Shown here piece by piece: positions 27,341 to 37,200 of a stretch of DNA of 64,000 bases. This DNA is from Saprospiraceae bacterium. Its GTDB lineage: Bacteria > Bacteroidota > Bacteroidia > Chitinophagales > Saprospiraceae. The stretch spans positions 3,162,001 to 3,226,000 of the forward strand of contig JAWKLJ010000001.1 in the NCBI GenBank assembly GCA_041392805.1, given 5' to 3'. Made by a program: the position numbers and the translations under genes. The notes below the pieces were generated by a model. That model did no database searches. It was not told where the DNA came from and worked only from the letters and a program-made list of their open reading frames with translations. The number at the start of each line of letters is the position of its first letter. The stretch's first letter is position 1.

Positions 27341-28117
27341 TTAGATATCGATATCAATTTCCAAATAAACTGGGCAATGATCAGAATGCATAGCATCCGT
27401 CAAATGATAAGTTTCTTTCAACTGCCCCTTCAAATTATCCGTGACCGACTGGTAATCAATCCGCCACCCTTTGTTTTTTGAACGGGCACTAGCGCGGTAA
27501 CTCCACCAACTGTATTCGATTTTATCAGGATGGAGAAAACGATAGCTATCCACAAAACCATTGTCAAACCATTTACTCATCCACGCCCGCTCCTCTGGCA
27601 AAAATCCAGAGCTTTTTTTGTTTCCTACTGGATCATGGATATCTATGGCTTCATGTGCAATATTGTAATCACCCAAAATTAATAACTGTGGCCGCTCCTG
27701 TCGCAATACCTTTACCCAATCAAAAAAATCATCAAGGAAAGTCATCTTAAATGCCTGTCGCTCATCGCCCGAAGTACCGGAAGGAAAATAGCAATTCAAA
27801 ACGCTCAATTCGCCAAAATCTGTACGTATGATCCGACCCTCGCGATCATATTTTTCAATTCCGCAACCCTTCACCACCCGATCAGGGGCCATTTTGGAAA
27901 AAGTTGCTACACCACTATATCCTTTCTTTTCGGCTGAATACCAGTGATGGTGATACCCCAGGGATTCAAAGGGCTCCGTATCAAGCTGATCCAATTGGGC
28001 TTTGGTTTCCTGCACACAGAAAATATCGTAATCCCCTTCCTTAAGCCATGCGATCAAGCCTTTGTTCAGTGCCGCTCTTATCCCATTGACATTATACGAA
28101 ACAATTCTTTTACTCAT
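27341..28117 (-). CDS. xth: Exodeoxyribonuclease III
   Basis: DNA-repair nuclease acting at abasic sites and 3' blocked ends, in the cytoplasm. The 258-residue length is typical. The exonuclease/endonuclease/phosphatase fold is marked by SYNVNGIRAALNKG, metal-binding Glu in CVQETKAQ, GDYNIAHEAIDIHDP, the DNA-contact segment YSWWSYRASARSKNKGWRID, and the catalytic MHSDHCPV near the C-terminus. All active-site residues are present. It stands alone between other housekeeping genes. Confidence 0.96.
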   Translation of the reverse strand: MSKRIVSYNVNGIRAALNKGLIAWLKEGDYDIFCVQETKAQLDQLDTEPFESLGYHHHWYSAEKKGYSGVATFSKMAPDRVVKGCGIEKYDREGRIIRTDFGELSVLNCYFPSGTSGDERQAFKMTFLDDFFDWVKVLRQERPQLLILGDYNIAHEAIDIHDPVGNKKSSGFLPEERAWMSKWFDNGFVDSYRFLHPDKIEYSWWSYRASARSKNKGWRIDYQSVTDNLKGQLKETYHLTDAMHSDHCPVYLEIDIDI

Positions 28118-28160
28118 TATGCTATTTTATACCGTTCATTCTTAACCAACCTAGCTTTCT

Positions 28161-29204
28161 TTATTCAAAGCGGTCTACTACCGTCACCCCGACTCCGTGA
28201 TAAGTGTCCATTTTCGGCAGTGCAATAATGGCCTCTTCCAAACAAATCGTGCGGCCAATCAATTTTTCAGGTTTTAGCAAACCCTTATTGATCATATCCA
28301 ACATACGGGGGTATTCATAGGCTTGCATCCCGTGACTGCCAAGTATTTCCAATTCATTTGCGACCACTTTATCCATAGGTATCTTTGGATGTTTATGATC
28401 TCCCACCATTAACCCAACCTGAATGTGTTTGCCTCGTTTGCGAAGGTTTGCAATGGAATTGAAGCAGGTTTCCTGGCTGCCAAGGGCATCTACAGAGACC
28501 TGCACCCCTCCATGACTAATGTCCTTGATCGCCGCTACCGGTTGATCTATGACCAAAGGATTGAGCGTTGCGATGGCACCCAGGGATTTAGCCAGCTCCA
28601 ATTGTCGGGGATTGATGTCGACTGCAATAACGTTTGCACCCAAAGCATGGGCAATCATAATAGCCGAAAGCCCTACCCCTCCGCAACCATGGATGGCGAC
28701 CCAGTCGCCGCCTTTGACCCTTCCCTGCGCAACAATCGACCGGAAAGCAGTACTAAATCGACAGCCCAAACTGGCAGCAGTCACAAAATTCATTTCTTCG
28801 GGCAAGCGAACGAGGTTGATGTCGGCATATTCTATAGCGACAAACTGCGCGAAGGCCCCCCAATGGGTAAAGCCAGGCTGAAATTGCTCATCACATACCT
28901 GGTGGTTGCCAGAAAGGCATTGGGGACAATGTCCACAACCACCAACAAATGGCAAAGTTACACGATCGTCAATTTGCCAACGAGATACATTGGCGCCCTT
29001 TTCCACAATAACCCCCGCCAATTCATGGCCAGGCACATGAGGAGGCGTAATATCGGGATCGTTGCCCATCCACCCGTGCCAATCACTCCGACAAAGTCCG
29101 GTGGCTTCTACCCTTAAAACAACGCCTTGAGGGCTGGGAATAGGATCAGGAACAGATTGTATACGGAGAGGCTCACGGAAGTTATCGTAGAGGATGGCTT
29201 GCAT
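28161..29204 (-). CDS. Zinc-dependent alcohol dehydrogenase family protein
   Basis: NAD(P)-dependent medium-chain dehydrogenase of 347 residues. Catalytic zinc ligands lie in GLCRSDWHGW and PGHELAGVIVEKG. The structural zinc site has four cysteines in GGCGHCPQCLSGNHQVC, and the coenzyme-binding fold starts at GCGGVGLSAIMIAHALGA, followed by VIAVDIN. The full set of motifs suggests an active enzyme. Its substrate cannot be told from sequence; nearby genes give no pathway hint. Confidence 0.93.
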   Translation of the reverse strand: MQAILYDNFREPLRIQSVPDPIPSPQGVVLRVEATGLCRSDWHGWMGNDPDITPPHVPGHELAGVIVEKGANVSRWQIDDRVTLPFVGGCGHCPQCLSGNHQVCDEQFQPGFTHWGAFAQFVAIEYADINLVRLPEEMNFVTAASLGCRFSTAFRSIVAQGRVKGGDWVAIHGCGGVGLSAIMIAHALGANVIAVDINPRQLELAKSLGAIATLNPLVIDQPVAAIKDISHGGVQVSVDALGSQETCFNSIANLRKRGKHIQVGLMVGDHKHPKIPMDKVVANELEILGSHGMQAYEYPRMLDMINKGLLKPEKLIGRTICLEEAIIALPKMDTYHGVGVTVVDRFE

Positions 29205-29312
29205 AATCGGTTGTTGGCGTAAAAGGTTTTAAATGTTAGATTGATCCAAGAATTAAAGATAAGGGAATATATATAAAGACAATTGTTTGGGCGCAGAAAA
29301 CATTTTACTGTT

Positions 29313-30341
29313 TCAACTTAGGGCATCATCCGTTCTTTTCTTTTCCCATTCCCAAGCAGTTGACATGATGTCTTCAATCGAATACTTCGGCGCCCAGCCC
29401 AACAAATTGATAGCTTTAGTTGCATTGGCATAAATGGCGATCACATCGCCTGGTCGCCTTGGCCCTATATGATAATTTAAACTTTGCCTCGTAACTTTTT
29501 TGAATGCGTTCACGGCTTCTAAAACCGATACGCCTTCTCCTATTCCTAAATTGAATACTTCATAGTTGGTTTTGTTCTTTGCAGCAATCAGGTATTCTAG
29601 CGCCTTGGTATGGGCATTGGCTAGGTCCATGACGTGAATGTAATCGCGGATACAACTGCCATCACGTGTAGCGTAATCATCGCCAAAAACGATCATCTCT
29701 TTTCGTTTCCCAATGGCCGTTTCGGTGATGACCGGCACTAGGTTGGATGCCGGGTTAATCGGCGACTCGCCTAGCAATACACTGGGGTGTGCACCACTGG
29801 GGTTGAAATACCGGAGGGCAACAAAGCCAGCACTGGTCTGCTTTTTGGCAAAATCCTGGATAATTTGCTCTCCGATTTGCTTGGTCCGCCCATAGGGAGA
29901 TTCCGCCTCCTGAAAAGGCGTTTCCTCTGTAACGGGTAGTACATCCGTATTACCATAAACGGAACAAGAAGAAGAGAAAATAAAATGCGCTACACCAAAT
30001 TCCTCCATGCACGCCAATATATTAAGCAAACTATTGAGGTTATTCTTAAAATAAAGCAAAGGCTGTGCTACTGATTCGCCTACAAATTTTAATGCCGCGA
30101 AATGAATGATCCCATTAATGTCAGGATGATCCAGAAAAAGCTGCCGCGTAGCAGCTAAATCGCATAGGTCCACTACATAATTCTGCACTGCTTTACCCGT
30201 AATGGCTTTTACCCCCTTAAGTGTTTCCTCACTGGAATTGACCAAGCTATCGACAGATACCACCTCAAATCCATTAGCTATCAAATCTACTATCGTATGG
30301 CTGCCGATATAACCACACCCTCCTGTTACCAATACCTTCAT
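29313..30341 (-). CDS. galE: UDP-glucose 4-epimerase
   Basis: Interconverts UDP-glucose and UDP-galactose for surface polysaccharide or galactose use. From the ATG at 30341 the 342-residue product starts MKVLVTGGCGYIGSHT with the NAD-binding GxxGxxG motif. Other marks are HFAALKFVGES, the catalytic Ser in SSSCSVYG, Tyr/Lys in SPYGRTKQIGEQI, and the substrate-binding segment ATRDGSCIRDYIHVMDLA. The frame extends 41 codons upstream through the promoter and into cysQ; that start is rejected. Divergent from cysQ across 61 bp. Confidence 0.96.
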   Translation of the reverse strand: MKVLVTGGCGYIGSHTIVDLIANGFEVVSVDSLVNSSEETLKGVKAITGKAVQNYVVDLCDLAATRQLFLDHPDINGIIHFAALKFVGESVAQPLLYFKNNLNSLLNILACMEEFGVAHFIFSSSCSVYGNTDVLPVTEETPFQEAESPYGRTKQIGEQIIQDFAKKQTSAGFVALRYFNPSGAHPSVLLGESPINPASNLVPVITETAIGKRKEMIVFGDDYATRDGSCIRDYIHVMDLANAHTKALEYLIAAKNKTNYEVFNLGIGEGVSVLEAVNAFKKVTRQSLNYHIGPRRPGDVIAIYANATKAINLLGWAPKYSIEDIMSTAWEWEKKRTDDALS

Positions 30342-30371
30342 AAGAATTCCTTTTTTAGGGTTTTTAATTTT

Positions 30372-30387
30372 TAGTTTTGCAAAACTA
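30372..30387. promoter_or_regulatory. Palindromic back-to-back promoter between galE and cysQ
   Basis: TAGTTTTGCAAAACTA is a perfect 16-bp palindrome made of two TAnnTTTG -7 boxes, one on each strand, abutting at the centre. The plus-strand box lies 23 bp before cysQ and the minus-strand box 38 bp before galE, both normal distances. No good -33 boxes are seen. Confidence 0.55.
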
Positions 30388-30402
30388 TCAAAAAACCCTT
30401 GT

Positions 30403-31182
30403 ATGAATAAAATTGATATGATAGATATTGTAAAGAATATCGCCCTGAAGGCCGGTGAGACCATTCTGGACGTTTATCACCAGGCAGGTGCCTTTGAAGT
30501 AAATTTAAAATCAGACGATTCTCCCCTAACGATAGCAGACAAACGAGCCAATAAGGTCATCTGCGATGGTTTAATCGCGTTAGCGCCAGACATACCGATC
30601 ATTTCAGAAGAAAACAAAGCGATTCCATACGACATCCGCAAAAACTTTGATCGTTACTGGCTAGTAGACCCCCTTGACGGAACCAAGGAATTCATCAAAC
30701 GCAATGGCGAATTTACCGTTAATATTGCCCTGGTGGAAGATCAAAAAGTGGTCATGGGTGTCGTATATGCACCCTGCCTGGAGGAATTGTACTGGGCAGT
30801 GAAAGGAGCCGGCGCTTTCATGGAAAAAGCTGGCGTGGAAACCCAACTCAAAGCGCCAACATTCGCCTGGACAGACCCTGGCCTCAAAGTCGTTTGCAGT
30901 CGCTCTCACCTCAATGAGGAGACCCAAGCCTTTATCAATCGCCTGCAGCAAGCAGAGATTGTAGCGACAGGTAGTTCCCTCAAATTCTTGATCATGGCCA
31001 AAGGGGAGGCCCATGCCTATCCGCGCCTGGGCCCCACTATGGAATGGGATACCGGCGCCGCTCAGATCGTCTTAGAAGAGGCGGGTGGCCACGTGATCAA
31101 TCACGAAACCAAAGAACCCTTGTTATACAATAAAGAAAATTTGTTGAACCCCTACTTCATTGCATATGGGGATAGTAAATAA
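30403..31182 (+). CDS. cysQ: 3'(2'),5'-bisphosphate nucleotidase
   Basis: Removes the 3'-phosphate from PAP, a by-product of sulfate assimilation, in the cytoplasm. The 259-residue product is an inositol-monophosphatase-fold enzyme: SDDSPLTIADKRAN, metal-binding Glu in PIISEENKAIP, DPLDGTKEFIKRNGEFTVNIA, and the C-terminal MEWDTGAAQIVLEEAGGHV. The KEFI segment is typical of CysQ rather than of inositol phosphatase. No other sulfate-assimilation genes are in the window. Confidence 0.95.
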   Translation: MNKIDMIDIVKNIALKAGETILDVYHQAGAFEVNLKSDDSPLTIADKRANKVICDGLIALAPDIPIISEENKAIPYDIRKNFDRYWLVDPLDGTKEFIKRNGEFTVNIALVEDQKVVMGVVYAPCLEELYWAVKGAGAFMEKAGVETQLKAPTFAWTDPGLKVVCSRSHLNEETQAFINRLQQAEIVATGSSLKFLIMAKGEAHAYPRLGPTMEWDTGAAQIVLEEAGGHVINHETKEPLLYNKENLLNPYFIAYGDSK

Positions 31183-31269
31183 ATAGCGGGCCTATGTGAG
31201 CAACGAGCAACGCAGTATGGCGACAAAAGGGACCATTTTATATCCCGCTATTTAGTGCCCCAGGCACTA
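31181..31269. repeat. Inverted repeat and small hairpin after cysQ
   Basis: AAATAGCGGG (31181-31190) pairs perfectly with CCCGCTATTT (31244-31253). Next, TAGTGCC pairs with GGCACTA around CCA (31253-31269), followed by GTTTGTACTTTTT. Together they probably terminate cysQ, and the structure faces the convergent ATPase gene. Confidence 0.55.
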
Positions 31270-31328
31270 GTTTGTACTTTTTCGCTTACACTTTCCTTGC
31301 TTAGTGCTCAGCGCCCTGGTCCCTCCTC

Positions 31329-32636
31329 CTACAGCGACGACACCCCATACAAAGGTACACACTTGGTCCCTCCATATTCCGAAAAGTTTTCCAAGGAAAA
31401 GCGGTAGCCGTAAGGCTGGTTTTTGTCCTCCAGAAACTGGCGCAGGCTCTGCATGCGGCCGCTGTTGGAGGATTTGACCTCCACAGGGAAAATACGCGCG
31501 CCGACAGGAATGACATAGTCCACCTCCGCATTGGCGCTGCGGGCCTCCCGATGCCAGTAGTACAAGCCCGGTGGAGACCATGGATTGCTATACTTGAGGT
31601 ATTCCAGGCCCCAAAACTGTTCCGCGATGGCCCCTTTGTTGATCGGCACAGGCGTGTCGAAAAAAAGGAAATCGCTCAGATCCAACCCGAGGATACGCTG
31701 AAAGACGCCCGTGTCGAGCAAGATCATTTTGCGCTTTTTCATATTAGCTTCAGCCCCCAGAGGCAGGCCGTTGGCTGAAGTGTGGGTGACAGGAATAACC
31801 CAACCGGCCATAATCAATAGATCGAGCGCTTCTTTGATTTGTTGATGTGAACTGTCCGACGCCGCCTTAGCATAAACAAATTTTCCGCCAGCCTGCTGTA
31901 CTACCGACGCAAATACGGCGGTCAGGCGTGCAGGAGGTACGGTTTGTTTGTATTTGGTAAAATCGGCCCGCAAGGCGGTGTAGATATCGTCCAATACCAA
32001 TTGGCTGTCCAGCAACCGGCGGGTACTGATGTATTTGCTCATGACTTCGGGCATGCCACCGGTCACTAAGAATATTTTCAAATGGTCTAACAACTTCTCG
32101 TGTATGGCAGCGTCCAAAGGCATTTGAAAGCTTGCTCTTTTTTTGGCCTCTAGCAACAACGTCTCCCCCATAGCCAACAGAAACTCGTCAAAGGAGAAGG
32201 GATACATAAACAACGACCGCACGCGCCCTACTCCATACGACGGCAATGATTGTAAGGCAAATTCCAGCAAAGAGCCCGCCGCAATGAGGTGAAGGTCCGG
32301 CATTTTTTCGTAAAAAAAACGCAGGGCCGAGATGGCCTCCGGACACGCCTGAATCTCGTCAAAAAACAGCAGCGTTTCACCCGGAATAATCTGTTGGCCA
32401 TAATAAACCGACAAGGCATCGATGATGCGACGCGGATCGAGATTGCTGGCAAAGATGGATCGCAATCGGGGACTTTCCTCGAAATTGACCGTTACGAAAT
32501 GCGGGAAAGACACAGCCAGATGCGCTACAGAAGACGATTTCCCTACCTGCCGGGCTCCACGGATCAGCAAAGGCTTGCGGTCTTCCTGCGCTGCCCACTC
32601 CGTCAGGTGTTGGTCTATTTTTCTCGTGAAATACAT
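31329..32636 (-). CDS. AAA-type ATPase with DUF4143 and nuclease-like C-terminus
   Basis: A 435-residue protein of the AAA_14/DUF4143 class, common and often multi-copy in Bacteroidota and of unknown role. Walker A is GARQVGKS (about 27-34), Walker B is LLFFDEIQACP, and sensor AAGSLLEF follows. The C-terminal DUF4143 part holds a PD-(D/E)xK-like core (AEVDYVIPVGARIFPVEVKSS, split here by turns), suggesting nuclease ancestry. It stands alone with a strong promoter that carries repeated GCCTTGT sites. It could be a mobile or defence-type gene; evidence for that is only indirect. Confidence 0.92.
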   Translation of the reverse strand: MYFTRKIDQHLTEWAAQEDRKPLLIRGARQVGKSSSVAHLAVSFPHFVTVNFEESPRLRSIFASNLDPRRIIDALSVYYGQQIIPGETLLFFDEIQACPEAISALRFFYEKMPDLHLIAAGSLLEFALQSLPSYGVGRVRSLFMYPFSFDEFLLAMGETLLLEAKKRASFQMPLDAAIHEKLLDHLKIFLVTGGMPEVMSKYISTRRLLDSQLVLDDIYTALRADFTKYKQTVPPARLTAVFASVVQQAGGKFVYAKAASDSSHQQIKEALDLLIMAGWVIPVTHTSANGLPLGAEANMKKRKMILLDTGVFQRILGLDLSDFLFFDTPVPINKGAIAEQFWGLEYLKYSNPWSPPGLYYWHREARSANAEVDYVIPVGARIFPVEVKSSNSGRMQSLRQFLEDKNQPYGYRFSLENFSEYGGTKCVPLYGVSSL

Positions 32637-32639
32637 TTT

Positions 32640-32716
32640 GACAAGGCAAAAATTTAATGCTTTTGCAATTTTAACAAGGCAAATTTAATTTTTTTTTTAA
32701 TTTTTACAAAGCAAAA
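32640..32716 (-). promoter_or_regulatory. Promoter of the AAA/DUF4143 gene with three repeated sites
   Basis: On the minus strand TTTG (32710-32707), 19 bp and TAAATTTG (32687-32680) form a near-ideal Bacteroidota promoter. GCCTTGTyAAAA occurs twice (leader, and overlapping the -7 box) and a variant GCTTTGTAAAA overlaps the -33 box, about 32 bp apart. This spacing, near three helical turns, suggests operator sites. Confidence 0.7.
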
Positions 32717-32811
32717 CCAGTTCGTACTGTTTTAATATTTGGCTCTAACTTAACAACCCTGGGGATATCGGGAGCTTTGCATAGCACTTTATAGCTATAG
32801 TGGGGATGACC

Positions 32812-34005
32812 TTAATATTTATCCGCCAATTGCCCTATCGCCTCATCGCCTATTACCGCCGAAGCAGGTCTGGGATGCTGATCGGAAAATACAGCCAGAC
32901 TTGCATGAGAAAGCAGGCTAATTTCACCTTCCGCCAAGCTACCATCTTTTTGGGTAATGGGTGCTAAAGATAGGCCAAGGTGTTTAGCCAGAAAGGGGTA
33001 GGCCGCCATCCGTTTAGAAATGCCATAATCATGCCCTTCATTTGGCAAATGAACATTTTCAACAAGATCGGCTTTCCCATAAAGTTGGTAAATACTTTGG
33101 AGGTGAGGAAATTCAACCTCAGCCGTGTTTTTTGTCCAATCTTGACCATCGGAGACCAATAGCATCGGACGAGGGGCTGCCAGCGCAGCAATTTCTACAT
33201 TATTGGTTTGAAAACCGGCACTCGTATGAATCGGCATGCCACTCTCGCAGGCACAACCACCAAAAAAGTGTGCTGAAACCATCACCACCGGCACGGCAAC
33301 TTTTATCCTTTTATCCAAAGCCGTAAGTACAAATGTCTGCGTACCACCACCCGAGGCACCTGTCATACCAATACGATCTTTGTCCACCTCAGGCAAGCTT
33401 TCTAAAAAGTCGATCGCCCGCTGACTATTAATACTTTGCAACTTAAGTGCTTTAGGGTGCTTGTGTTGGCTTTGATCCGAATCTCCATATCCTAGCATGT
33501 CGTACGCAAAAACCACGGCGCCCATCTTGGCCAGGGTGGCACAACGTTTTTGCATATCAGCCCTAAAACGACCACCATCCACGGGGTCGTTCCAATGCCC
33601 GTGGGCAGTAAGGATAGCCGGTCTTTGGCCAGTATATCCTGTGGGCCGATATAGGTTGCCGGTGACAAAAAGCCCGGGAAGGCTCTCGAAGGCGACATTT
33701 TCGACCGTATAGCCTTCCATTTTTTGCAAACTATGGTAAATGGGATTCAAGGGGGTATGAATGGGCTTGGAAGGCAATTCCGCACCTTTTATAATGCCTT
33801 TCCTGATTTTTTTAGCTCGCTTTTTCCAATCTTTTAGGGTAGGATAGGTCTGGGCATATTGTTGCAGTTGTGCTTTGCCCTCTTCTTCGGTAAAAAAAGA
33901 ACCCTGACAAAGTGGGAAAGTTGTTTTGGAGGATTGCCCATTTAATGCCAATTGGAAAAAGAAAAAAAAGAACAGTAGGCCTGGTTGGGTACGCAATATT
34001 TTCAT
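32812..34005 (-). CDS. Secreted alpha/beta hydrolase (acetyl-xylan-esterase-like)
   Basis: Predicted exported hydrolase of 397 residues. The ATG at 34005 gives the signal peptide MKILRTQPGLLFFFFFFQLA; a start 39 bp upstream would lengthen it without need. The alpha/beta fold has HGHWNDPVDGG after strand 3, FAYDMLGYGDSDQS, the nucleophile Ser in TGASGGGTQTF, an acid in LLVSDGQDWT and His in EGHDYGISKR. The whole catalytic triad is visible. Similar proteins are annotated as acetyl xylan esterases or S9-like hydrolases; the substrate cannot be told. Confidence 0.88.
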   Translation of the reverse strand: MKILRTQPGLLFFFFFFQLALNGQSSKTTFPLCQGSFFTEEEGKAQLQQYAQTYPTLKDWKKRAKKIRKGIIKGAELPSKPIHTPLNPIYHSLQKMEGYTVENVAFESLPGLFVTGNLYRPTGYTGQRPAILTAHGHWNDPVDGGRFRADMQKRCATLAKMGAVVFAYDMLGYGDSDQSQHKHPKALKLQSINSQRAIDFLESLPEVDKDRIGMTGASGGGTQTFVLTALDKRIKVAVPVVMVSAHFFGGCACESGMPIHTSAGFQTNNVEIAALAAPRPMLLVSDGQDWTKNTAEVEFPHLQSIYQLYGKADLVENVHLPNEGHDYGISKRMAAYPFLAKHLGLSLAPITQKDGSLAEGEISLLSHASLAVFSDQHPRPASAVIGDEAIGQLADKY

Positions 34006-34248
34006 GTGTTGATTTTTTCGTTTTATAATGCGGGAAAGGTACAAAATTCTTCTTCACGAAAGCTTAAAAATGTCACCCATTTGTCAATTACCAAGCTGAT
34101 AACCAGCCATTAAGAATAGTTTAACATACAAACAACACTTTTTAACGCACCACTTGCATTATGCATTTGTTATATCATTAAGAACAGTTTGGTCGAGACC
34201 TATTTAATTGACGACCAGCTATCCCATTGAACCTTAAAATAGAGCGTA

Positions 34249-37200
34249 ATGAGAGCAAAAAACTTTATCCTAGCCACACTGGTAGCTTGTCTATCCATCA
34301 CCAGCCTAAGTGCCCAATACTTTGGACGAAATAAGCCCAATTATGAAAGTTTTGACTTCAAAATCAATCAAAGTGAACATTTTGATATTTATCACTACCT
34401 GAAAAACCAGGAACAGGTACATACACTAGCCAACCAAAGTGAGCAGTGGTACAACCTTCACCAAGCTATTCTGCATGATACGATCCGGCAGAAAAACCCA
34501 CTGATCTTTTATAATGATCATGCCGATTTTCAGCAAACCAACGCCATTAGCGGAAGTATAGGCGTTGGAACAGGAGGTGTCACAGAAGCTTTTAAGAACC
34601 GCGTGATTCTTCCATTGGCTATGACCAACCAGCAAACACATCATGTGTTGGGTCATGAATTGGTACACGCCTTTCAGTACAATATGATTATTAACGGCGA
34701 TTCCACCAATTTGCGGAACCTGAGCAACCTTCCCCTTTGGATGGTAGAAGGCTTGGCGGAATACATGTCGATTGGAAGTGTGGATGCCCATACCGCTATG
34801 TGGATGCGTGATGCGGTCTTGCGCGATGATATCCCCGATTTGGACGACCTCAATAATATGGGGAAATATTTTCCTTATAGATACGGACAAGTATTTTGGG
34901 CCTTCCTGACCGGCTTGAAAGGGGATCAGGTGATTGCACCTTTCTTCAAAGCGACAGCCCTTTTTGGTATAGATAGGGCGTCCGTACTGGTATTGGGAAT
35001 GAAGAAAAAAGACCTCTCCAAGCTGTGGGTCGATTCCTTCCGAAAGCATTTCGGACAATACCTGGGGGACAAAAAAGAACAACTGGTTGGAAAAGCCTTG
35101 ATCACTTCTCAAAATGGCGGTCGCTTAAATATCGCACCAGAGATCAGCCCCAATGGTCAATACCTCATTTTCCTTTCTGAAAAAGATTTATTTTCTATCG
35201 ACTTATACCTGGCCGATGCGCGTACCGGAAAAATGATCCGAAAGGTAGCCAGCGCTAGTAAAGACGGCCATATTGATGACTTCAACTACATAGAATCTTC
35301 TGGTACCTGGTCGCCCAACAGCAAAGAATTTGCTTTTGTAGGGATTAGTAAAGGGGATAATATCCTGATCATCAAAGAAGCTGCCACCGGAAAAACCGTA
35401 AAAGAAATTCGCCCCAAAGGTTTGCCTGCCTTTACCAATCCGGCCTGGTCACCTGATAAAAAAACAATTGTCGTGACGGGATTAGTCGATGGCCAAACTG
35501 ACCTTTATAGTATTGACGTATCCTCCGAAAAAGTTAGCCAACTGACCAATGACCGCTTTTCAGAAATGCACCCATCCTGGTCAATGGACGGCAAATTTAT
35601 CTTTTTCTCTACCGATGAGCAAAGTATGCAAAATGGCCGCACCAATGGCAACTGGTCTTTTAACCTGGCCGAACTGAATATTGAAAGTGGAGAAAAAATA
35701 CATCTTCCCGTTTTCCCTGGCGCTGACAACCTCAACCCCGAACAAGACACTGCGGGTAACCTTATTTTCTTATCCAACAGGGATGGGTTCAGAAATATCT
35801 ATCAATACCAGCCCGCCACAGGAGAGGTGGTGCAGTTAACCCATTTATTGACCGGTGTAAGTGGTATTACACCTTATGCGCCAGCTATTAGCCTCGACCG
35901 AAAGCGAAATAGCCTGGTATATACCTATTTCTCTGACAATAAATACCAGATTTATCAAACCAAACTGGGAGCCCTAAGCCCTCAAAAGGTAGATGCAATG
36001 GCCGTAGATTTCACCCCGGCCCAGCTACCGCAGCTGAATGAAAAAGCCCCCAGAATAGTCGACCAACAATTGTCCAGCCTGGATCAACTGGAAGGCTCCA
36101 GTAATACGGAACTGAAAGAGGTAGACTATCGTCCAAAATTCAAATTAGATTACATTGGCGGTAGTGCGGGCGCTGGTATAGGTACGAGTCCTGCCTTCGG
36201 CACAACAACGGGTTTGGCAGGTGGTGTTGATCTACTTTTCAGTGATATACTTGGCAACAATCAATTGTACTCCAGCTTATCGCTGAATGGCGAAATCACT
36301 GACTTTGGTGGTACCGTCGCGTATATCAATCGCGATAGCCGGATCAACTGGGGAGGAGCACTCTCTCATATTCCATATCGAAGCATTCGGGGCGGATATG
36401 CAGGGATAGACACGGTGTTTTTTAATGATGATGCTTTCACCCTGGCCGACCACTATGTCTTTGATATCACCAGGATTTTTGAAGACAAGGCAAGCATTTT
36501 TGCTCAATATCCCTTCTCTACAACCCTTCGTGCCGAAGTAGGTGCCGCGTTCTCCCGCTACAGCTTCCGAGTGGACCGATGGGACAACTATTACAATGCA
36601 TTTGGCAATCTTATCGGGCAGCAAAGAGAAAAACAAGACAATGCTCCCGCTGCTTTTAACCTGGGAAATATCCAATTGGCCCTTGTTGGCGACAATGCCA
36701 ATTTTGGCCTCACGGCACCGCTTTCCGGACAACGGTTTCGCCTAGGGCTAGAGCAATACTTTGGCGCCTTTGACTATACCGCCGCAACGGCCGATTACCG
36801 AATTTATCGCTACTTCAAGCCTTTTGGCCTGGCTTTCCGAGCCTTGCATTATGGCCGATATGGCGGCAATAGTGAACAATTGTTTCCTTTGTACATCGGC
36901 AGCCCCTGGTACTTGCGGGGATTGAACTCTGCCAATACCCAAGATATTTTTGTGAAGAATAATCGCTCCTTCGATGAACTCTTAGGTAGCAAAATGCTGG
37001 TCTCCAATTTTGAGGTCCGAATTCCTTTTACCGGCCCCGAACAAATTGCCTTGGTTAAATCCAATTTTTTGTTCACTGACCTCAACTTCTTCATAGACGG
37101 AGGCGTGGCCTTTACGACAGTCAATGAATTGTTTGAAGATAGTCGCGATATCCGTTACCCACAAGCCAAACCGATCTTTACAGCGGGTGCTTCGGTCCGT

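Noticed and set aside
30342..30464. Upstream start of galE
   Set aside because: It would run through the promoter palindrome and into cysQ, while the NAD-binding motif begins right at the ATG at 30341.
31267..31581. 104-residue minus-strand frame after cysQ
   Set aside because: It overlaps the AAA/DUF4143 gene in another frame on the same strand and shows no conserved features.
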